NCBI RefSeq assembly: GCF_008831285.2
Contig: NC_045144.1
Coordinates: 5,850,575-5,914,574 of the forward strand
Length of the DNA stretch: 64,000 bases
Direction: 5' to 3'
Source of the DNA: Nymphaea colorata
Taxonomy: Eukaryota; Streptophyta; Magnoliopsida; Nymphaeales; Nymphaeaceae
Made by a program: the position numbers and the translations under genes. Positions 11,441 through 22,153 of this stretch are shown here, one piece after another. The notes under the pieces were generated by a model, which was not told the origin of the DNA, did no database searches, and saw nothing but the letters and a program-made list of their open reading frames with translations. The stretch's first letter is position 1. Every line of letters starts with the position of its first letter.

Positions 11441-12987
11441 CACAAAAGTGTCAACCACTGACACCAGTCTTAATCTCTTCCATTTCATGGAGAAGGACCA
11501 TGTTGAGGACAGGTTCTCATGCAACGCCATGACCGTAACTCACAGTTGGAATCATTGACCTTATGAGAAGGACAATAGCTGAATAGAAGATCTCATGATC
11601 GTGTTCGTGACGTTCTATTGATAGAGTCTTCCCTCTTTATTCCTTTGGAGTACACAGCAATGACGCGGAGATAGAAATTTTTTATGAGGATGACCGAATT
11701 AAAGTTTCTAAATTTTGATTACCGTCGAAATATCATTTTTCAAAACTTTTATATAAAACAAACAATTTTTTTCTTAATTTACATGTAATTTTTTCTTAAT
11801 TTTTTCAAAATGTAATTTTTGCAAAATTTTTATATAGGGCTAAACCACAACCAATAGGAAATGTCAAATGAATCGGATTCCGATTAAATATCCAATTAAG
11901 TTCCTAACAACTGATTAAGAAATTAGGTCAGATTCAGATTTAAAAAATTACATCTGATCATATTCTGTGTCACAATTGATTTCAAAAAAATATCTGATTG
12001 TATTCAGATTTGGGTCGAATTTGGATTTAGTTTTAAAGAAATATCACATATCCATTATATTTATATACTTGAAAAGTCAGTTATTAGTATATAATAATGT
12101 GTTCAGATTCTGATGTACATTTGAACGATGGTTTTTGATTTGGTTATAAACGTAAAAGTCGGATTCTAATTGGGTTAATTTGGATATGGTTATGGCATGG
12201 ACTTTTCTTCTTATACATTCAAATCCAAATTCGAATAAGCATATATAAAATATAAGCTAAAAATTACATCCAATTCAAACTGTAATGAGCTAAAGGGTGT
12301 TTCCTAAGGTTTAAGCATGCATTTTGTTGTAATGTAAGCAATTGATTTTTGGTGCCCTTGGTATATTGTCATTTGTTAAATAGAATATTTATCTCAAATT
12401 TATCAAATGATGTTGGCTGTTGCAGACCGACTGTGACATTGGCAACATTTTTAGTTAATGATCTGAATTGTTTTAAGGTAGGGAACATAAAACTATATAC
12501 ATAACTATTAGGAGATGCATGGATGTTCAAATGGCGCAACATAATTTTTATGTGCCAATCTATTCACACCCTTAATACCATGCATTCATTCAAATATTGA
12601 TATATGTATGTATGCTCTACAATATTTACTCGACATCTGACGAGTTCCGAATCATTTGGATGTATAAGAAGGAATATCAAGATCTTGAAAAATCTACGCT
12701 GACAATACATAAAAAACTTGTTGGACTAATATAATCATGATTTCATTGACAAAGATATCAATAGTATGAATTTTGCTAAAGAAACTATATTGTATCCATT
12801 TATATAATCAAGTTTAGCGGAATAACTGTTCTTTAGCATCATAACGGAAAACGATGCTTGAAATTATCCAAATCCGAAAGGTTAAAGCTAGCTCCAAGTG
12901 AAGTCCATGCACAACGTGGTTGGCAAGGTAAGTGCCAAATTATTCCATTCACATTGTTGACAAGAGGATGCTGGAACAGATGATCAG
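11441..12987. other. Upstream region of the RLP gene
   Basis: About 11845-12600 duplicates 4978-5990, including an ATGTCAA-family MITE whose right end is deleted in this copy. The last 390 bp before the RLP contain no recognisable repeat and would hold its promoter and leader. I could not assign a TATA box with confidence. Confidence 0.5.
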
Positions 12988-13146
12988 ATGTTGATCAGCT
13001 CCTTGGCATTAATGTTTGGCCGGTTGGTGACCACTCAATTTCCTTGGCGAATCTTCCACAATAAAATAAATAGGAGAGCATCGAGCTCTCTAACTATGAG
13101 CTGGACCAAACATTCCACTCCGAATTCAACAGTGTTCCGTAGGACG

Positions 13147-16100
13147 ATGGGATATGATTCGCCCCTTGCTGCCTTGCCATCATTCCTGCCACGCAACTCC
13201 TCCTCCTTCTTCTTTCTTTTCATGAGTCTCCTGATCATCAGTGCCCCGGCTTATGCTTCTAAGGATTCAGCGCCTTTGTGCCTCTCTAACCAGAGTGCCG
13301 CCCTCCTCCAATTCAAGCAAGATATTGCCCTTCAGCCCAGCAGGCTGAGCTCGTGGAAGAAGGGGACAAACTGCTGCCACTGGGAAGGCGTTACCTGCGA
13401 CAAAACTGGCTTCCCTACTGCACTGCAAATATCCAGTGTTTCCAATTGGTCTTTCTACTCCAACTGGCCTTTCTACAACAGTAGTAAGCTCGACCCTTCT
13501 TTATTCGAACTTTCACATCTTCGGGTTCTTGATCTTAGCCACAATGGATTCGGTGGTGAAATCCCAAAGAGGCTCGGGGAACTCACTCACTTGACTCACC
13601 TTGACTTGTCGTACTGTTTATTCGAAGGAGCGGTTCCAATGGAGATCTCGCAACTTTCAAGGCTGGTCTATCTTAGTCTCTCTGGATATAACTTACTACT
13701 CGAGAACAATAGATTTACCAATCTTGTAAGAGGGTTAAGCAGTTTGCAGCACCTCGCCCTCGATTACATCCGCATGGGCAGCAAAAGCGTGAGTGTGATT
13801 ACGATGCCGTCCCTTCCAGGTTTGCAAACCCTCAGCCTAAGGAAGTGTAATATCTCTGGCATTTTGGATGAATCCATTCTCCAACTGCGCTCCCTCGCTT
13901 ACATGAATCTGAGTCAGAACGAATTGTTCTACATACCAGAGTTCTTTCAGAATTTCACCTCCTTACGGGTTCTCAAGTTGGAAGAAAGTTTTATCCGTAG
14001 CTTTCCTTCAGGCATTTTTCTACTGCCAGAATTAGAGATTCTAGATGTCTTAGGTAATGATGATTTGGTTGTGTCTCTACCCTCAAAAGCTATTCCATCA
14101 AGTAGCAACATTCAGTATCTGGGTCTAAGTCCTGCGAAACTGCATGGTGACCTTGTGGTGCTCTCGAATCTCACCAAATTGACGCACTTGTACCTACGTG
14201 GATGTGCAAATAATGGAAGCCTTCCATCAACTTGGGCCTCAGATAGACTAGTCGAAGTGGATCTCTCATCCAACAATCTGAAAGGTTCTATTCCTGAAGG
14301 TTTCTGTTCATCCAGCCTCACTACCCTAAGCCTTGGGGGCAACTTCTTAAGTGGGACGATTCCATCTTGCCTTTTCAACCTACCCACTCTAGAGTACCTT
14401 GACCTCTCTGGCAACCAATTGACTGGGGGCATCTCTGCAGCCATTGTAAATCTCCCTTCACTAAAAAGACTAATGCTCTCCAGCAACATGCTAACCGGAA
14501 GCATCCCCTCTTCTCTTCTCAACCTCCCCTCCTTAGAACTTCTGGATCTTGCAAATAACAGATTCAATGGTTCGGTTCCCAACTTCTTTAATCAGCTTCC
14601 GAAGTTGAACTTTTTGCTTCTAGAGAACAATTGCTTTAGTGGCATCATCCCTTCCTCAATTAGCACCCTTTCTGCATTGATCAAAGCTGACCTTTCCTCC
14701 AACTGTTTTAATGGGACTATGGATCTCTCCCCATTCATGAGCTTGCGAAACCTCCAAATATTGGATCTTTCCAACAATAAGGGACTGACAGAACTGGAAC
14801 CGCCAAATTCTAGCTACTCTTATGTTGGCTATTTGCAATTTCTCGCATTGAACTTAAGTTCATGCAACATCGACAGCTTTCCCCCATTCCCTCAGAAAGT
14901 AAATCTTGGTACCCTGGACCTTTCTAATAATAGGGTGAGAGGGAAGGTACCATCTTGGTTATGGAGGAATTTTTATCTGGTAACTCTACTTCTGAATCAT
15001 AATAACATAGATGGATTTGAAGCAGTCAACGGTAGTAGCTTGCAGAATTCCCAAATTAGATACTTCTCTGCCCTCAACAATCGTATTGTTGGAGAGATCC
15101 CGACCTTCATTTGCAATTGGACTAAGCTCGAGGCACTGGATATTTCAAACAATGTTCTCACCAGCACCATACCAAAGTGTCTTTGCAGCCTTCCTCTGAG
15201 GGTCTTGAATCTTGCAGAAAATCATTTGCAAGGTCAAGTTCCACCCATGAATGACACTTTGGAACTCGTCAGCCTCGGCAACAACTTATTGAGTGGGAAA
15301 ATTGGTCCGAGGGCTTTCCACAATTGCATAAATTTGGTGGTTTTGGATCTGGGGAATAATCAGTTCAATGACACATTTCCCTCTTGGTTGAGCAGTTTTC
15401 CCAAATTGAAAGTGCTGGTTTTGAGGGCCAACCATCTCCATGGACCCATCACACTTTCTGGTTCAGGAGAAGCCTTTTCCTCTCTCCATATCTTGGATAT
15501 CTCTGGCAACCATTTATCAGGGTCTCTTCCACAGGAATTGTTTACAAGTTTAAAAGATATGATGGTGAATGAATCAAAATGGAATGGTTATCTCACCTCT
15601 AGGCTTGGCTATTATACGGTTTCAGTGGTGCAAACCTTCAAGGGAACGACTATGGTGATTCCAGAGATTAGCAACACCATGTTCATCATCGACCTGTCTA
15701 GCAATATGTTCTGTGACAGAATTCCAGATGAGATTGGAATGTTGAAGGGCTTAGTCTTACTGAACATCTCCAACAACAATCTGAGTGGCACCATTCCAGA
15801 ATCACTTGGAAACGTGCAATGGATCGAAGCATTGGATCTTTCTAATAATCACTTGTCTGGAGGTGTACCGGTGGAACTCTCTAATCTTACATTTCTTGAA
15901 GTGTTAAACTTGTCATACAATGATTTGCATGGAAGCATACCGCAAGGAAAGCAGTTCAGTACTTTTGATGAATCTTCTTTTGAGGGAAACCCTGGCCTTT
16001 GTGGGTCACAAGTGCATCGGTCGTGCTCTGGAGGAAGAGATAATGATGGTGTTCGTCAACAAGCATTTGTTAACAGGAGAGGAAATGAAGATCAGAGAAA

Positions 16101-16290
16101 AAAATGGGAGTGGATTGGAGCGTTGGGTATTGGATTTGCCATTGGACTTTTCATGATAACTCTACCCACCTTGTTGATCGAAGGATTTAGCAACTGGTAT
16201 TGGAATTTAATCGACAGAGTGGCCGAATTTCTCATGCAAGGTTTCCTCTATAAATCTTTCAAGTTCAAGCCTTCACGTAATGCTAGGTAG
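13147..16290 (+). CDS. LRR receptor-like protein (RLP), no kinase
   Basis: This is a single-exon gene of 1047 codons from the chosen ATG. An in-frame ATG at 12988 would add 53 residues in front of the signal peptide, so I prefer 13147. Order of parts: hydrophobic signal around FFFLFMSLLIISAPAYA; an LRR N-terminal cap with CCHWEGVTCD; a long array of plant-type LRRs (repeated LxxLDLSxNxLxGxIP pattern); a non-LRR island near DMMVNESKW...VVQTFKG; four further LRRs; a cap with CGSQVHRSC; a charged juxtamembrane stretch; a membrane helix at about 989-1011; and a short basic tail without kinase. It should sit in the plasma membrane. Family members (Cf/Ve/RLP12-like) sense pathogen or developmental ligands and signal through partner kinases such as SOBIR1. 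The reading frame is intact, and the ligand cannot be inferred. Confidence 0.93.
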   Translation: MGYDSPLAALPSFLPRNSSSFFFLFMSLLIISAPAYASKDSAPLCLSNQSAALLQFKQDIALQPSRLSSWKKGTNCCHWEGVTCDKTGFPTALQISSVSNWSFYSNWPFYNSSKLDPSLFELSHLRVLDLSHNGFGGEIPKRLGELTHLTHLDLSYCLFEGAVPMEISQLSRLVYLSLSGYNLLLENNRFTNLVRGLSSLQHLALDYIRMGSKSVSVITMPSLPGLQTLSLRKCNISGILDESILQLRSLAYMNLSQNELFYIPEFFQNFTSLRVLKLEESFIRSFPSGIFLLPELEILDVLGNDDLVVSLPSKAIPSSSNIQYLGLSPAKLHGDLVVLSNLTKLTHLYLRGCANNGSLPSTWASDRLVEVDLSSNNLKGSIPEGFCSSSLTTLSLGGNFLSGTIPSCLFNLPTLEYLDLSGNQLTGGISAAIVNLPSLKRLMLSSNMLTGSIPSSLLNLPSLELLDLANNRFNGSVPNFFNQLPKLNFLLLENNCFSGIIPSSISTLSALIKADLSSNCFNGTMDLSPFMSLRNLQILDLSNNKGLTELEPPNSSYSYVGYLQFLALNLSSCNIDSFPPFPQKVNLGTLDLSNNRVRGKVPSWLWRNFYLVTLLLNHNNIDGFEAVNGSSLQNSQIRYFSALNNRIVGEIPTFICNWTKLEALDISNNVLTSTIPKCLCSLPLRVLNLAENHLQGQVPPMNDTLELVSLGNNLLSGKIGPRAFHNCINLVVLDLGNNQFNDTFPSWLSSFPKLKVLVLRANHLHGPITLSGSGEAFSSLHILDISGNHLSGSLPQELFTSLKDMMVNESKWNGYLTSRLGYYTVSVVQTFKGTTMVIPEISNTMFIIDLSSNMFCDRIPDEIGMLKGLVLLNISNNNLSGTIPESLGNVQWIEALDLSNNHLSGGVPVELSNLTFLEVLNLSYNDLHGSIPQGKQFSTFDESSFEGNPGLCGSQVHRSCSGGRDNDGVRQQAFVNRRGNEDQRKKWEWIGALGIGFAIGLFMITLPTLLIEGFSNWYWNLIDRVAEFLMQGFLYKSFKFKPSRNAR

Positions 16291-17134
16291 TAATATGTTG
16301 TACTTTTGGTGTTTGTGTTTGTTTCACTCGTTTTCTTTTACTCTTTTTTTTTCTTCAGTTGTATTAATGCATGTATTGTCATCTTGCCAAGAAAACATAT
16401 AAATGTGTTGCAATTGGGAAAAAGGAATCTTACCCGAGAAAACCCTTACTTGGATTGATTGGACTATAAAATTGAAAAAAAAAAAAAGCTTATAGCTTGA
16501 ACCAACTCAATTGATAGTGCGCTCATTTCAACTTGTCTTAACAATTTAACAAGCCTAATTTGAGTGATCACGGAACCTGAATCAATTGTGTTTATTTAAT
16601 TGGATTAATAGTCAATTGTTAGCTAGAAGATATATATATATATACACACACACACTCATGTTTCAACAATTGGTAAATTTTAAAATAATTAATCGTTGTG
16701 AAATAGAGAGAAAGGTCTAAAAGAAATACGTGGTAATTAAAAAATGTAAAAAACATAAAAATGAGAAAAAACAAGAAAATTGTGTTTTTTTCAATTTTTT
16801 TTAAACAAGTTGTTTTTACTGTTTTTTTGGTTTGATCTGGCTTTAAAGCACTTTTGTTGAAACAATGCATTTTCTATGTTTATAGTTGATTTTGTGTTTT
16901 TAATTTGCCGTTAACTTTTTCTCAAAGAAATTACTGAATAGTAAAAAATAATAATAATAGGTACTCAACTTCCATAGACGTACTGAACAACATCATACTT
17001 AGTTTCCATTTATTCCATTTTCTCACCATCAGTAGAAGATCAGAAATAAATATATAAGCTCAGCAAACCATAAGTGCATCTTAAACCTCCAAATTTAAAC
17101 TTAGAGTACCCCATAACCCGAAATTTCTAGCTCA
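16291..17134. other. RLP 3' flank and A-rich repeat
   Basis: The RLP 3' untranslated region should lie in the first few hundred bases. A (TA)n(CA)n run at about 16629-16655 is followed by an A-rich/T-rich repeat (about 16680-16925) that belongs to the same family as copies at 9665, 55650 and 60030. No further gene is seen. Confidence 0.5.
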
Positions 17135-17520
17135 AAGCATGAGGAATATCATAACATGATTTAGTGGTCTGGCTTTTTCGGCCACAATATTGACAAGCAG
17201 CAAACATACGTTGAAGGAAAAACAAATGGGGTTTGGGGTATTTTCAAATTTTTTTAATAAAAAAAAGCATATTCTAAACTTTTAACTTTCTCATAACCTT
17301 TTTTTGCCCTTCTAAATAAACCTTTTTTTCTGCATTGACAAGGGTATATACACGAGTGTGTGCACATAACCAGCTCCACAGGAAGACCATCTAATGTAAT
17401 TTCCACTTGATATGCTTCATCCATACAACTTCCGGCTGTCTTAAGAGCGTTTGACAAAGACATTACCTTCTCTAAATATATTGTCATATCAAGTTGCGTA
17501 AAAAATATAGCATGCTTCAC
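17135..17520 (-). pseudogene. Eroded Copia gag remnant with altered zinc knuckle
   Basis: On the minus strand one stretch reads YLEKVMSLSNALKTAGS and ITLDGLPVE, which fits the Copia gag (UBN2-like) family. After a gap comes CQYCGRKSQTTKSC, a CCHC zinc knuckle in which the His has become Gln. A stop follows soon after. No LTR, protease or polymerase could be assigned nearby. It may belong to the same old lineage as the integrase remnant at 8176-9080, but the RLP gene and duplicated segments lie between them. Confidence 0.75.
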
Positions 17521-17781
17521 TTAAATATGGTTTATTTTAAGTGGTCTCATTTTCAGCCTAAGGGGCGTAACATAAATAGTCAGGCAAGTGGGTGTATAGA
17601 AGGTACATCACTCATTCGGTTTTCATGGGTACCATTTTTTAGTTCATATCCCACTCAGGTCATCTTGACATAACTTAAGACCCCAGGCCCAATGGGTTGG
17701 GTTGTTAAGCTTCTGCTCACTTAAAAGCCATTTTATATTCATCAATAACTTAAATGGTCCTTCATATATACGTGTTCCTAT

Positions 17782-17934
17782 CAGCGGTGGAGCCACACGG
17801 TGACTGGTGTCTCTTAAAATTTCTTTATTTTTAAATGGATATCTTTAAACATTTATCCTTATATAAGTGCCCCACCAGATATAAGTATTTTTGAACGAGT
17901 GTCCTTCCAACTAATCTTTATAGCTCCGCCACTG
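17782..17934. mobile_element. hAT-type MITE, 153 bp, perfect 8-bp TSD
   Basis: The left end is CAGCGGTGGAGCCA and the reverse complement of the right end is CAGTGGCGGAGCTA. The direct duplication GTTCCTAT flanks it exactly (17774-17781 and 17935-17942). The paralogous segment near 10590-10610 runs through the equivalent point without the insert. There is no coding capacity. Confidence 0.88.
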
Positions 17935-17942
17935 GTTCCTAT

Positions 17943-18822
17943 CTCTCGTTTAGTTTATTAGTTTATTGAACCTTTGACTCGAAACCAACTCATTGAATTA
18001 CTGTTCTTCGTGGAAATTGAAAGATGAGGTATTGATGATTTATTTATAATTGGGCCGACCATCGTCCAGTTTCTTAGAACCTGTTTCCTCACTTTTTCTT
18101 CTCCACGTCATTGAATTTTTTGTGATGTTGATGGAACCGAGAACCGGTCTATCGGTTCTCACAAGATTTTGTCGCTATCAAAAAGTTGGTCCATCTAACA
18201 TGATCCAAGTAACAGTTTGTGGGTTGAGACCTGTCCGGGAATGAAACTCAAATACTAGTTTATTGGAATCAGGTTGAAATATGTGTTTTATGCATGCACA
18301 ACCCATCATGTTTCCTAACTGGCTTTAGATTCTAGACAGAGACAGAGACAGAAATTTTTCATGACCGAATTAAAGTTTTTGAATGACAGAGTCAGAAATT
18401 TTTCATGACCGAATTAAAGTTTTGGAATTTTGACTAAGGCCAAAATATCATTTTTCAAAATTATTATATAAAATAACTAAATTTTTTTAAAATTTACATG
18501 TAAATTAAAAAAGAAATTGAAGTCTGGGCTAAAGCCCAAGCGAGCCGATCCAACCTGCTTTCATATGAGGCAGAGACACATGGGGCTAGGTGTGGGTAAG
18601 TGCCTATACATTTGATATTTATATGTTGTTGAGCCCCAAATTTTTATATATTTACAGTGCCCCTCAGCCAAATATATCTAGCTAGCTCTGCCATGGGTTT
18701 CAAGCAAAACCTCACATACTAAGTTTGGATCTAGTTGGACCGAACCACGATATTGATCCTTTCTGGACCCCGAGCATGCTCGGTGTCCAGCGAGGCACTG
18801 GCTCCTCCACATCTGGCCAGTG
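17943..18822. repeat. Segmental repeat block, third copy, left part
   Basis: About 17943-18490 duplicates 10600-11120. Within it a unit containing CAGAAATTTTTCATGACC is tandemly repeated near 18345-18420. From 18490 to 18822 there is additional sequence not found in the second copy, with CTCTGCC/GCCCCTCAG words resembling MITE ends. It is non-coding. Confidence 0.65.
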
Positions 18823-19629
18823 ACAAGGACGGCGATATTTTTTTATTCTTTTAAATATTTTTGTGATATTAAGATGTTTTGTTTTCATTGGAGAAATTTG
18901 TATGTTGCCCTTCTCAATGCATGTTGTTTCACTAGAAGTGGAGAGTGGTTATTTGAAAAATGTACAAAAACTTGAGCGCCTATTTGTTAGGCTTTGAAAA
19001 GTTGGGTGCTCATTTGTTAATGGTCCAAAAGCTGAGCAGTTGTATATAACTTTTTAATGACAAAATTATCTAAGTTTTTTGTATCTTAAGCAATTGCATG
19101 GAGATGATTAAAATAAACAAGAAAAGAGTATGTTGAAGGTCTGATTACATAATTTTTAGCAATGTTGTGAATATGCTCAAGTGAATCAACCTACCACCTT
19201 ATTTTGATTTGTTAAATTTACAAAATATTTTAAGTTATTTTATCAAATTTAGAGACAAAAATAAATTCGTATAGACTTTACTTCATATTGATGGAGGAAG
19301 AGAGAGGATGTATATCAATCAAAACACTTTCATATCAGGGGTGGAACCGCAAAATCAACCGGGCCGGATTAAAGTTTCCAAGTTTTTACTAGGTCGGAAA
19401 TATCATTTTTTAATATTTTTTATATAAAATAAGTGATTTTTTTTAATTACATAAAATAAAATAAATGATTTTTTTTAAATTACATGTAAATTTTTTACAA
19501 GATCCGACCTTGGCTCCGCCTCAGTTTGATATAGATTAACATGAGGAAATTCAAGTTCCGACAATACCGAATGGTTAAAAAAAATTAAAATCTAATGCTA
19601 AAAAAACAGTCACTTTGGGGAGCATCATT
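18823..19629. repeat. Segmental repeat block, third copy, right part
   Basis: It is collinear over its length with 1-740, including the shared MITE. It ends at GGGGAGCATCAT, where a CGAGCT-rich MITE has been inserted that is missing from the 1-740 copy. Confidence 0.8.
19336..19524. mobile_element. hAT-type MITE, second locus of the 487-628 insertion
   Basis: It begins CAGGGGTGGAACC and its right end, reverse-complemented, reads CTGAGGCGGAGCC. Flanks TTTCATAT (19328-19335) and TTTGATAT (19525-19532) match at seven of eight positions. It occupies the same site as the element at 487-628. Confidence 0.65.
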
Positions 19630-20131
19630 AGGGGTGAATAACGAATTGATCTACTCGAGCTCGACTTGTTAAAACTCGGCTCATGAACAAGTTCGAGCCG
19701 AGTCATTTGTTTAATGAGTCGACTCGTTCAAATAATCGAGTTGAGTTCGAGCTCAACACTTAATTGCCGAGTTGAGCTTGAGCCTTAATCGAGTTTGTCG
19801 AGCCTTAATCAAGTCGACATACTCAAATGAGTTTACGAGTTTGTCGAGTCTTAATTGAGTCGAGCTAGAGCTCAAAACATAAGGATGAATATCAATTCTA
19901 TTCAAATGAGTTTGTCGAGATTTAATAGAGTCGAGTTCGAGCTCAACACGTAATGATGAATATCAATTCTATTCAAACAAGTTTATCTTGCCTTAATCGA
20001 GTCGAGCTTGAGCTCAACATGTAACTGTCAAGTCGAGCTCGAGCTGCTTCCATCGAGCTATTATTGAGCTCGAGGTTTTATTAGTTGAGCTAAGCTCAAG
20101 CTGACTAAACTCGACTCATGTTCACCCCTAA
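19630..20131. mobile_element. CGAGCT-rich MITE, about 500 bp
   Basis: Ends are inverted: TAGGGGTGAA at the left and TTCACCCCTA at the right. The interior is built from reiterated GAGTCGAGCTCGAGCTCAAC-like words with a loose period, seen also as fragments elsewhere in the window. Flanks GCATCATT and ACATGAGT look like an eroded 8-bp duplication of GCATCAGT, which is the sequence at the empty site near 727-734. It is non-coding and probably hAT-mobilised. Confidence 0.7.
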
Positions 20132-20706
20132 ACATGAGTGATGATTTATTGTGTAAGCTATTGTTTATAATACTTTCAGTGATAGATTTTTTATTTTTAG
20201 GGATCAATGACATCAAACATCCGACATATTTAAATCCTCCAAAAAAAAAAAATTAACAACACTAAATTGTAAAAAATAAAAGTGTACCTAATATCATAGC
20301 TACTGATAGGGCCAAGTCGGAAGGGTGGAAAATATTTGACCGATCGAGAAAGTGACAAAATGAAGTTGTTTTCCGAACTAGCTTTTGGTCGCCTAAACTT
20401 CATCCGAGCTCGAGCTGACTAAACTCAGGCTCGACTCAGCTCATGTTCACCTGTAAACATAAGAGCGGTTCATGGTGCTTTAGCTATTGTTTATGATACT
20501 TTCAGTGATAAATTTTTAATTTTTTACGATGTGACGACATCAAACGTCCGACATATTTAAATCCTCCAAACAAAAATTAATTTAAAAAAATAAAACTGTA
20601 CCTAATATTAGAGCCAAGTCAATGGGTGGAAAATACTTGACCGATGGAGAAAGTGACGAAACGAAGTTGTTTTCCAAACTAGCTTTCGGCCGCCCTAAAC
20701 TTCATC
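20085..20706. repeat. Tandem duplication of MITE end plus flank, about 310 bp x 2
   Basis: The first unit runs from about 20085 to 20402 and the second from about 20403 to 20706. Each starts with GAGCTGACTAAACTC-type words (GCTCAAGCTGACT in unit 1), passes the MITE right end, and continues through CATATTTAAATCCTCCAAA and GAAGTTGTTTTCC to CTAAACTTCATC. The units differ by scattered substitutions and small indels, so the duplication is not recent. Confidence 0.8.
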
Positions 20707-22153
20707 TTTCTCAATAATATGCATTATTTTATTTGGGAGTCGACCCAATTCCACAACTCGGAAACTTCGTCCTTTTCTTCTTGAGAGCGACAGGCGTGGT
20801 TGACGAAGATTTCGGACCTAAATTTAGATCCAAATAGTTGAATCCGTTAAGGAAAATCAAATCGGGTCGGTAATCAGATGTTGGTATAATATGCAGCTTT
20901 TTATGATCAAATCCAGATCCAAGTGAGGAATCTTGACATGTCAATGTCGCATCTTATGTCCAGTTGGATCCAGAGTCAAATTTAGAAATGCAAGTCTGAA
21001 TTCAATTTCAAATCCAAACCCAAACCCTATCCCGGAAAGAATCCGTATTCGGACTTATTGAGTCCGGATATGGGCAGTTCCGAGTTATGAAGGGGCCCGG
21101 AGGTTTTTCTGGGAAAGTCCTGAACTTTACACTTTTTCCATGAAAACGACTTCTCCAGACACCAATTTTCTTCTTTAGTAACTCAAAGAAGGCAAGAAAA
21201 AAAGGGACCAGTATTCCACCGTTCAATCGTTGTTGCACAAAAAGTCAATTTTTCAGATGCCAATTTCACCCTTATAGCGTTACGTTTTTTGGTCTATCGT
21301 TAAGGGTATTTTTGTCATTTCAATCTTAAAAGGGCCTAGAAGCAGCTTGACCTTGGTCATATTGCAAAATTAGTGAGTCTGTCGACCAAAAAACAAATTT
21401 TAAAAAAATTAATGAAAAAAAATATAAAATTTTAATTAAAAATAAGAATCTTTTAACAAGGCGTCGCCCTCCCCCTACCAACAAGTCATGCTCTAGCCCC
21501 GGAAGCACGTGTTGAAAGGGGGAGGACGACTTTGATGTTTTTTTATTACGCCAAAACTTTGAAATTGCTAGCGGAGTTAAGAAAATTCGTTGGAGGGATA
21601 CTTATTTAAAAATACTTAAATTTGGTGAAGCACTTATATATATATATTTATATATATATATATATATATATAAGAATAAATATTTCAAAAATTTATTTAA
21701 AAATAAATAACGTTTAAGACACTCCCACCGTGGCAAGCTGATTTTGATAACACTATTCCAACAAGTATAATACTTTCAAAAATTAATTTAATTATGAATT
21801 AGAAAAAATTATTAACTTTTATTATGTATGTTATTTGGAGGCCACTTTGCAAGGGCTGCTTCTCTTGACACGTACCCCGCAAGCCTCAAGCCTCCCTCTC
21901 TAAACGAATAGCCATAACCATAACTTCTTTTTCAAAATAGTAAAATTTGAGACTTTTGGAAAGAGGGCTTGTAAGAGGAGCTTTCTTGTAAATCTTATAA
22001 ATTCTAGGACTCCTGCTGTAAAGATGCCTTTCATGGAATTCCAAGATCATTTATACGGTCCCTAAGATCGTTATATTATTTACGCCCTGTTTCCTCCCTC
22101 CCCCCTGCATCTCCTCTCTTTCTCTCTCTCTATCTCTCTTCGTGCTTGTGGAG
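20707..22153. other. Upstream region of the erlin gene
   Basis: It is AT-rich with an interrupted (TA)n run at about 21642-21672. The last 80 bp before the ATG are a CT-rich pyrimidine tract (about 22090-22140), common in plant 5' untranslated leaders. I did not find a convincing TATA box, and no other gene is seen. Confidence 0.5.

Noticed and set aside
12988-13146. Longer N-terminus of the RLP from the ATG at 12988
   Set aside because: It would bury the signal peptide behind 53 residues. The ATG at 13147 puts the hydrophobic core in the expected place.
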